Shown: piece by piece, positions 6,503 through 10,969 of the stretch
How positions within the stretch are numbered: position 1 is the stretch's first letter
Layout: the number at the start of each line of letters is the position of its first letter
Translations under genes and position numbers: made by a program
Notes under the pieces: generated by a model
Told to the model about the DNA's origin: nothing
Seen by the model: only the letters and a program-made list of their open reading frames with translations
Databases searched by the model: none
Origin: DATKHR01 sp035510155
GTDB taxonomy: Bacteria; Acidobacteriota; Vicinamibacteria; Vicinamibacterales; CAVVIG01
Assembly (NCBI GenBank): GCA_035510155.1
Contig: DATKHR010000066.1
Location: forward strand, 1-10,969
Reading direction: 5' to 3'
DNA length: 10,969 nucleotides

Positions 6503-7276
6503 CTAACGGCCGATCGCGGCGTACACGAGCGTGTACTTCTTGCGCCCGCTCTTCTGCACCCAGGCAAGCCGCGCGCCGTCCATCGTCCAGGCGGGAAGAA
6601 GCACGTCTTTGGTTCCATCGACGGCGCGCTTGTGCTTTTGCTGGTCGAAGAGGATCAAGCGCCCGTCGCGATCGGCGTACGCAATCGCGCCGCTCTTCTC
6701 CGGGCCCCACCCGAACGTCAAGCCAGGGATGGGCCGTTCGTTGACCGCCTCGCACACGGTTTCACCGAGCAGCTTCAACGAGACAACATTCGCTTTCTGA
6801 TATTGATCGGTGCCCTTGGCGATACTCTCCGGGTCGCCGATATTGCCGCCCCCGCGCGGACTCGCGGTGCGATCGAGCGCACCAGCCGGTCCCGTGCCGG
6901 CTTTGATCGTTTCAAGCTTCTGCTCGACATCGATCATGAGGGACGGGATGCCGGGGGCGGATCGATCCGACTTGAACGACCAGTACTGCTGCGCCCAGTC
7001 AGGCTCCGCCTCGAGCGTGAGGAGCGTCCCGCCCCCGGCGGGGATCCAATAGTGGCGAAGGCGTAGCGACTCCGGGTTACCGTCGGCGGTCTGGATGTAG
7101 AGCTTCAGGCCATCGGGCGACCACGACACGCGACGCAAATCGCCCTTCAGTTTGCCGAGATCGAGCTCGGCAACGGTGATGGGGCGGTCTACCTTGAGCG
7201 CGGAGATGTCGTAGGCGCTAGGGGGCGCGGTGGGCGCCTGAAACAGAACCGACAGAACGAGGGCCAGCCACTGCAT
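6503..7276 (-). CDS. exported TolB/WD40-like propeller-fragment protein, unknown function
   Basis: A 257-residue protein starting MQWLALVLSVLFQAPTAPPSA, a short hydrophobic segment that looks like an export signal although its n-region has no positive charge. The mature part contains beta-propeller-type strands: RRVSWSPDGLKLYIQT (48-62), FGWGPEKSGAIAYADRDG (188-205), RLILFD (206-211) and LPAWTMDGARLAWVQK (227-242). The WSPDG and WTMDG turns are typical of TolB/PD40 repeats, but there are too few for a full propeller. The middle (about 130-160) is Gly-rich and probably a loop. The ATG at 7276 has GGGAGG about 6 bases upstream, which decides the start even though this overlaps the end of the desaturase gene by 59 bases in another frame. 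A periplasmic location is likely; the role is unknown. Confidence 0.75.
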   Translation of the reverse strand: MQWLALVLSVLFQAPTAPPSAYDISALKVDRPITVAELDLGKLKGDLRRVSWSPDGLKLYIQTADGNPESLRLRHYWIPAGGGTLLTLEAEPDWAQQYWSFKSDRSAPGIPSLMIDVEQKLETIKAGTGPAGALDRTASPRGGGNIGDPESIAKGTDQYQKANVVSLKLLGETVCEAVNERPIPGLTFGWGPEKSGAIAYADRDGRLILFDQQKHKRAVDGTKDVLLPAWTMDGARLAWVQKSGRKKYTLVYAAIGR

Positions 7277-8234
7277 CGTGAGCCTCCCAGTTCGTATGCG
7301 GCGCGCAATTGCGCACAAACCAGTCGCGGAGCAACCCCGAGTAGGTCCGCCATCGCATCCCGTGCCGCTCGTAGAGCGGCGTGAGCGCGTGCTGCAGCGC
7401 CGGCAGCCGATAGAGCGGGACGCCCACAAAGTAGTGATGCTCGAGATGGTAGTTCGAGTTGAGGAACGCGAAGTCCCAGAACCAGCTCCCGCGCATCAGC
7501 GTGCCCCACTTCGCGGGATCGGCGGGATCGATGTCGTAGTGCTGCCCCAGCCGGTTGAGCGTAAAGGCTATCGGAAAGACGAAGAAGACCGGGATCACGT
7601 ACGCGCGCAGCGCGGCGGCCAAGCCAAACACGCTCAGGATGGCGGCGAGCGCCGAGAGGTGCACGACCGTCGAGACGCGCCGCTCCATGGCAATCCGGCG
7701 CTGGAGCGTCTCGGGATAGGTAGCGCTCTCCCGGCGCGCCGCGCGAAAGTAGATGGGAAACAGCGCCGGCGTGCAGTACAGCAGCTTGAGCCACCGGGCA
7801 TTGATCTTGGGCGTCAGGTGATGACGCTTCGGATCGCCCTCGTTGGAGCCGAGCTCGGCGTGATGGTCGAGGTGCCACCGGGTAAACTGGCTCGACGAAA
7901 TGCCGCTCGGCACGGCGTAGAGCCAGGCGAGGACGCGCTCAGCCGCTGCACGGCGTCTCGCAAACACGGTGTGATGGACCACTTCATGCAAGAGTACGGT
8001 GAAGTTGAAGATGGTGAACCCTTGGACGGCGGCCAGGGGGATCCAGATGAGCGGATTCGGAGTGGCGATGAGGCCCCAGGTGGCGACGCCAAGTATGGCG
8101 AATTGACGCGCCGCGATCAGAAGGTGCCGGGGCCCACTCTTGACGTGGAGCGCGTGCAGCTGTGCTCGCGGGATGGCCGTGGCGAGCTCGCCCCGCAGCG
8201 CCGCCGCGTGTTGGGCGAAATAGTGCGACTTCAC
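7218..8234 (-). CDS. membrane fatty-acid desaturase-superfamily protein
   Basis: A 338-residue integral-membrane di-iron enzyme of the fatty acid desaturase/hydroxylase superfamily, expected to act on lipid acyl chains at the inner membrane with O2 and an electron donor. The three histidine boxes are present: HEVVHH (83-88), HLDHH (121-125) and HLEHH (263-267, in NYHLEHHYF), plus GQHYD (230-234), often an extra ligand. Hydrophobic segments lie near 40-57, 61-82, 189-209 and 211-226. The start is GTG at 8234 with no strong ribosome site. The last 20-25 residues (after WFVRNCAPHTNW) look unlike the conserved core and overlap the next gene's start. It is the first gene of the minus-strand block. 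Regiospecificity, and even desaturase versus hydroxylase, cannot be told from sequence alone. Confidence 0.88.
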   Translation of the reverse strand: MKSHYFAQHAAALRGELATAIPRAQLHALHVKSGPRHLLIAARQFAILGVATWGLIATPNPLIWIPLAAVQGFTIFNFTVLLHEVVHHTVFARRRAAAERVLAWLYAVPSGISSSQFTRWHLDHHAELGSNEGDPKRHHLTPKINARWLKLLYCTPALFPIYFRAARRESATYPETLQRRIAMERRVSTVVHLSALAAILSVFGLAAALRAYVIPVFFVFPIAFTLNRLGQHYDIDPADPAKWGTLMRGSWFWDFAFLNSNYHLEHHYFVGVPLYRLPALQHALTPLYERHGMRWRTYSGLLRDWFVRNCAPHTNWEAHDAVAGPRSVGSVSGAHRAP

Positions 8235-8282
8235 CGCTGTGCTCGCGATTGTACTATGATGCCGAGGGGGAGGGGCTTCAGG
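8235..8282. promoter_or_regulatory. divergent 48-base spacer, probable promoters for both flanking genes
   Basis: This is the only divergent junction in the window, so transcription of the desaturase block (-) and of the barrel gene (+) most simply begins here. Overlapping -10-like hexamers occur: TACAAT on the minus strand (8253-8248) and TACTAT on the plus strand (8252-8257). Neither has a convincing -35 element at the right distance, and the minus-strand one would leave an almost leaderless desaturase message. The plus-strand ribosome site AGGGG (8271-8275) lies 7 bases before the ATG at 8283. The calls rest on position and weak hexamers only. Confidence 0.35.
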
Positions 8283-8768
8283 ATGAGGCTACGCTCGTTC
8301 GCCGTCTCCGCGTTCCTGTCGTTGGCATTCGCGGTCCCCGCGCGAGCGGACATTACCGCGTTCATCGGCACGACGACCACGCCTGACAACCGGCTCGCAC
8401 GGGGGGTCGCGGTCGGCGCGGGACTCCTCATCATCGGCTTTGAATTCGAGTACTCGGTCACATCCGAGAATACGAGCCCGGGATCGGCCGCCCCCTCGCT
8501 CAAGACGGGCATGGGCAACGTGCTCCTGCAGACGCCCGTGGCCATTTCAGGCGTCCAGCCGTACTTCACCGTCGGAGCCGGCATCTACAGCGAGACGCTC
8601 GGCGACCGCAACGACACGAGCGGCGGTCTCAACACCGGCGGTGGAGCGAAGATATCGCTGGCAGGTCCGCTGCGACTACGCGTGGATTATCGGGTGTTCA
8701 AGCTCGGAAGCGGTGCGCTGTACTCTCCAACGCACCGCTTCTACGCCGGGATCAACTTGAAATTCTGA
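8283..8768 (+). CDS. small outer-membrane beta-barrel protein (opacity/OmpA-barrel-like)
   Basis: A 161-residue protein with a clear Sec signal peptide, MRLRSFAVSAFLSLAFAVPARA, with probable cleavage after A22. The mature part is about 139 residues of alternating polar/hydrophobic strands rich in Gly, Tyr and Phe (for example GAGLLIIGFEFEYSV, VQPYFTVGAGIYSE, LRLRVDYRVFKL, RFYAGINLKF) and ends in Phe, the usual C-terminal signal for outer-membrane assembly. The size fits an eight-stranded barrel. The ATG at 8283 is preferred over in-frame ATGs at 8256 and 8259 because AGGGG (8271-8275) sits 7 bases before it and the signal peptide begins there. Its stop directly abuts the stop of the converging gene. 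The barrel fold is well supported; the specific function is unknown. Confidence 0.82.
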   Translation: MRLRSFAVSAFLSLAFAVPARADITAFIGTTTTPDNRLARGVAVGAGLLIIGFEFEYSVTSENTSPGSAAPSLKTGMGNVLLQTPVAISGVQPYFTVGAGIYSETLGDRNDTSGGLNTGGGAKISLAGPLRLRVDYRVFKLGSGALYSPTHRFYAGINLKF

Positions 8769-9272
8769 TTACTTGCCCAGATTCTGGAGGAGGCTCAGAT
8801 TGAGGATGTTCATGCCCTGAGCGTACGCCTCGGCATATTTTTTCAAGAGTTCGTTGGCTTCCGTGGGAAACGCCTCCGCGATGATGTTGGACACCTGGTA
8901 GTCTGCTCCCTTCACCGAGGGGTCGATGACGAAGACGTACAGGACGTTGGCGCCCGCGGGATCGGCAGACTTGAACACCTTCCAGCCGGCAGCCTGCTGC
9001 TTGCGCTCGGGTTTCTCGCTCTTCTCGAGCGCCTCCTTCAGCTTGGCCATGACGGCTTCGAAATCGGCGGTCTTGTCCGGCTTGATGAAGTTCAGCACCA
9101 TGCCCGCGTCGTTGTTGAACAGTCGAGCGTTCGAGACAGCTTGGGCCTGTTGTGCGGGCGCAGCAGGCTGCTGGGCGTATACCGCCGTCGCCGACACCAC
9201 CATACCGGCGAGAAATCCAAGAGCCATCCGTCCTGGCCGGCTTCCGACAGCCGGCGCGGCGATTCGAAGCAT
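8769..9272 (-). CDS. exported hypothetical protein, possible ferredoxin-like alpha/beta fold
   Basis: A 167-residue protein. An N-terminal region with Arg residues and the hydrophobic MALGFLAGMVVSATAVYAQ (16-34) looks like a signal peptide with cleavage after AYA-type residues, followed by a Gln/Ala/Pro-rich spacer. The mature domain has a strand/helix order, with MVLNFIKPDK (58-67), a charged helix of Lys/Glu (70-90), GWKVFKSADP and NVLYVFVIDP, reminiscent of dimeric alpha/beta-barrel (ferredoxin-like) small proteins. No catalytic motif or cysteine is visible. The ATG at 9272 is preferred over the internal Met16 because a strong ribosome site, AAGGAGG (9284-9278), lies 5 bases upstream. It follows hemW on the same strand by 44 bases. 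The function is unknown. Confidence 0.78.
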   Translation of the reverse strand: MLRIAAPAVGSRPGRMALGFLAGMVVSATAVYAQQPAAPAQQAQAVSNARLFNNDAGMVLNFIKPDKTADFEAVMAKLKEALEKSEKPERKQQAAGWKVFKSADPAGANVLYVFVIDPSVKGADYQVSNIIAEAFPTEANELLKKYAEAYAQGMNILNLSLLQNLGK

Positions 9273-9316
9273 CGCGGCCTCCTTCGCGAAAGGTTGTTAC
9301 TCTAACGTACTCGAGG

Positions 9317-10441
9317 CTACACGAAAACTGTCATAACGTCGTGGGCCAGCAGCATTCCCCGACGCGTGAGACGCAAACGTGCGGCCTCATGCACCAGCCA
9401 TCCCGCCGCGACAAATCGCTCGAGCTCGGCGCCGTATCTCTGCCAGACGTCGACATCGTAGCGCTCCGCGATACCCTGAAGGTCGACGCCATCTGTCAGC
9501 CGCAGCCCCGTAAACAGCGCGTCGCCAAGACGTTCCTCGCGTGACATCACACGGACGTCGACGGCCGTCGATTGACCCTGCGCGAGCCGGTCGAGGTAGT
9601 CCGCCGTTCCGGAGATGTTTTTCCACCGTACGCCGCCGCAGGTCGAGTGCGCTCCGCAGCCGAATCCTAGCCATTCGCCGTCGGTCCAGTATTTCAGGTT
9701 ATGCCGCGACCTCCGTCCTTCGCGGGCGACGTTGGAGATTTCATACTGATCGAGTCCCGCCGCTTCCAGCCGTTCCATGGCCGACAGATACATCGCTTCG
9801 GCATCCTCGTCAGGTGCCTGCGACCAGCGGGCGCGCAGCATCTCGTCCTTGAGCGGCGCGTTCGGATAGACCTCGAGAAGATACAGTGACAGATGATCGG
9901 GCGCGAGCGCGATCGCTCGGTCGACCGATTGCAGCCAATCGCTGACGCGCTGCTCGGGCAGCCACATCATCAGGTCCAAGCTGACGTTGTCGAATCCCGC
10001 CTCGCGCGCCTCCCGAACGGCGTCGCAGGCGCGATCGGCTGTGTGCAGTCTCGACAGCCGCCGGAGCTCCTCGTCACGGAACGACTGAACGCCGTAGCTC
10101 ACGCGATTCACGCCTGCGGCCCGGTACGCCGCCAGCCGCGCGGCAGTTACCGTCTCCGGGTTCGCCTCCATCGTGATTTCGGCGTCGCTGGTGACCTCGA
10201 ACGCCGAACGGCACGCGGCAATCAAGCGCGCGATTTCCTCGGGCTCGATGAGCGACGGCGTTCCCCCACCAAAATAAATTGAGTCGGCGCGCAAGGGTGG
10301 CAATCGGCAATGCTCGGTCATCTCCGCGAGGAGCGCCTCGACATACCGCGCCTTCAGTTCGGCATCGAACAGCCCCCGATTGAAGTTGCAGTAGTTGCAG
10401 ATTGCAGAACAGAAGGGGATGTGAACGTAGAGGCCCAACAT
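9317..10441 (-). CDS. hemW: HemW-type radical SAM protein (heme chaperone family)
   Basis: A 374-residue radical SAM protein of the HemN/HemW family. The N-terminal VHIPFCSAICNYCNF gives the CxxxCxxC iron-sulfur site (C11, C15, C18) followed by Phe, as in HemW, and not the CxC form of true coproporphyrinogen dehydrogenase HemN. Further motifs are YFGGGTPSL (56-64), MEANPE (91-96), VSYGVQSF (114-121) and HNLKYW (247-252), the HNxxYW box typical of HemW. A C-terminal winged-helix-like HemN_C domain spans about 300-370. HemW proteins are thought to deliver heme to target proteins and have often been annotated as coproporphyrinogen oxidase. The ATG at 10441 fits the family's usual N-terminus, but no ribosome site is visible because the upstream spacer is wholly repeat DNA. 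Confidence 0.92.
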   Translation of the reverse strand: MLGLYVHIPFCSAICNYCNFNRGLFDAELKARYVEALLAEMTEHCRLPPLRADSIYFGGGTPSLIEPEEIARLIAACRSAFEVTSDAEITMEANPETVTAARLAAYRAAGVNRVSYGVQSFRDEELRRLSRLHTADRACDAVREAREAGFDNVSLDLMMWLPEQRVSDWLQSVDRAIALAPDHLSLYLLEVYPNAPLKDEMLRARWSQAPDEDAEAMYLSAMERLEAAGLDQYEISNVAREGRRSRHNLKYWTDGEWLGFGCGAHSTCGGVRWKNISGTADYLDRLAQGQSTAVDVRVMSREERLGDALFTGLRLTDGVDLQGIAERYDVDVWQRYGAELERFVAAGWLVHEAARLRLTRRGMLLAHDVMTVFV

Positions 10442-10527
10442 GGCTCAATGGCTCATGGCTAAGGCATCGGCCTTGAGCCATCAGCCATTGTAGGATCGTT
10501 AGCCATCAGCCATCAGCCATCGGCCAT
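10439..10527 (-). repeat. 7-base tandem repeat tract (ATGGCTG type) filling the spacer upstream of hemW
   Basis: On the minus strand, units ATGGCCG, ATGGCTG, ATGGCTG, ATGGCTA (10527-10500) are followed by an 11-base interruption and by ATGGCTG, ATGGCTC, AAGGCCG (10488-10468). Inverted copies of the same unit (AGCCATG, AGCCATT, GAGCCATG) then run into the hemW start codon itself. Beyond the last bases of the ATPase stop, the whole spacer is therefore built of one heptamer in both orientations. Heptameric repeats of this kind are known intergenic elements in several phyla; whether this copy belongs to a genome-wide family cannot be seen here. Confidence 0.75.
10446..10490 (-). other. long imperfect hairpin just before the hemW start codon
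   Basis: The arms 10446-10465 and 10470-10490 pair over about 20 bases with one mismatch and one bulged base around the tetraloop at 10466-10469 (ATCG on the plus strand). The stem is formed by direct and inverted copies of the ATGGCT heptamer. It begins 5 bases upstream of the hemW ATG. No run of T follows, so it does not look like a standard intrinsic terminator for the upstream ATPase gene. In RNA it could restrict ribosome access to hemW or stabilise a processed 5' end. A TACAAT -10-like hexamer (10492-10487) overlaps its outer edge but lacks a -35 partner. Confidence 0.7.
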
Positions 10528-10529
10528 TT

Positions 10530-10969
10530 TTAGGAGCCAGCCCTCCCTCCAGGCCATTTGAGATCCGCACGGCTGTCGCGGACCGGCTCTTTCAGGTGCG
10601 CCCGGGCCTGCCGGCCGGTGCCGCGCGGCGACGGCAAAGGCCCTTTCTTCCGCATCTTCCACATCGTCACGAGATCGTCCACCCCGCCGTTGGACGGCAT
10701 TTCCCGGTAGTCCGCGCCATCCAGGATGACGAATTCGCACATTTCGTGGAGGCGGGAGCGCATCCGGTGCCCGATGCGAAAGAGGAGGGAGTTCGGATCC
10801 GCGTCATCCGGAATGTCTTCGTAATTCGACGTGAAGATCGTTGCCCGCTTCTCGCTGTATCTCGTGTTGACGATCAGGTTCATCGTCTCCTCGACCCATT
10901 CCGACGTCTTCTCCGCCCCGAGGTCGTCGAGCACGAGGAGGTCGGCTCGCATGACCGGCTGCAGGATCT
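10530..10969 (-). CDS. DnaC/IstB-like AAA+ ATPase, C-terminal part (5' end outside window)
   Basis: The frame is open to the window edge and shows 145 C-terminal residues; the Walker A part lies outside. The visible sequence has Walker B DLLVLDDLGAEK (9-20 of the visible part), WVEETMNLIVNTRY, the sensor-1 strand TIFTSNY (43-49), and an RxGxRMRSRL box that carries the arginine-finger/sensor region. This is the pattern of DnaC/DnaI helicase loaders and the related IstB transposition ATPases. No transposase or inverted repeat is seen nearby, so a chromosomal replication-type role is more likely than an IS21 helper. The final 35-40 residues are a basic, Arg/Lys/Gly/Pro-rich tail, probably disordered. 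An internal Met at 10952 is not the start, because the conserved domain extends upstream of it. Confidence 0.85.
   Translation of the reverse strand, partial: ILQPVMRADLLVLDDLGAEKTSEWVEETMNLIVNTRYSEKRATIFTSNYEDIPDDADPNSLLFRIGHRMRSRLHEMCEFVILDGADYREMPSNGGVDDLVTMWKMRKKGPLPSPRGTGRQARAHLKEPVRDSRADLKWPGGRAGS

Noticed and set aside
4376..6744. Long plus-strand frames opposite meaB and the acyl-CoA dehydrogenase (4376-5443, 5569-6744)
   Set aside because: Their composition is antisense-like and no recognisable motifs are present, while the opposite strand encodes intact, motif-complete enzymes.
8248..8257. Confident divergent sigma-70 promoters
   Set aside because: The TACAAT and TACTAT hexamers lack matching -35 elements and overlap each other, so they are kept only as a low-confidence regulatory spacer.
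7278..8282. Plus-strand frame continuing upstream of the barrel gene for hundreds of codons
   Set aside because: It is antisense to the desaturase gene. The ribosome site at 8271-8275 and the signal peptide place the true start at 8283.
10447..10527. CRISPR array or attachment site
   Set aside because: The units are 7 bases long and directly tandem, with inverted copies and no unique spacers. This is a simple heptamer repeat.
10530..10969. IstB helper ATPase of an IS21-type insertion sequence
   Set aside because: The ATPase motif pattern is shared with DnaC/DnaI. No transposase frame or terminal inverted repeat is visible, although the upstream side lies outside the window.

Overview
The window is GC-rich, densely packed bacterial DNA from a Gram-negative-type cell: one predicted product is a small outer-membrane barrel ending in phenylalanine, and several products carry export signals. 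GTG starts, 4-base start/stop overlaps and the gene content (MeaB, methylmalonyl-CoA epimerase, acyl-CoA dehydrogenase, S-methylthioadenosine phosphorylase) would suit Acidobacteriota or a similar phylum. That placement is inference; no rRNA or other phylogenetic marker lies here. No tRNA, rRNA, CRISPR array or insertion sequence was seen, and no stretch over 300 bases lacks a gene.

Layout. Bases 1-439 (+) hold the low-complexity C-terminal end of an unidentified protein and a translationally coupled 76-aa protein. From 8234 down to 452 (-) lies one tightly packed block of eight genes, read in this order: membrane fatty-acid desaturase, exported propeller-like protein, acyl-CoA dehydrogenase, MeaB GTPase, methylmalonyl-CoA epimerase joined in frame to a metallo-beta-lactamase-fold hydrolase, MtnP phosphorylase, PfkB-family (adenosine-kinase-like) kinase, and a multi-pass membrane protein. 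Gaps are 32 bases or less, and several junctions overlap (GTGA, ATGA and one 59-base overlap), so operon-like expression is likely. A 48-base divergent spacer separates this block from a small outer-membrane barrel gene (8283-8768, +). On the far side, three minus-strand genes run from the window end: a DnaC/IstB-like AAA+ ATPase (5' end outside the window), hemW, and an exported protein of unknown function.

How the genes may work together. Acyl-CoA dehydrogenase, MeaB and methylmalonyl-CoA epimerase fit branched- or odd-chain acyl-CoA breakdown through propionyl-CoA and methylmalonyl-CoA; the B12-dependent mutase served by MeaB and the carboxylase are not in the window. MtnP and the kinase fit salvage of adenine nucleosides released by S-adenosylmethionine metabolism.

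The most unusual features are the in-frame epimerase/MBL fusion, whose linker is a degenerate 7-base tandem repeat, and a second 7-base repeat tract with a long imperfect hairpin that fills the whole spacer upstream of hemW.
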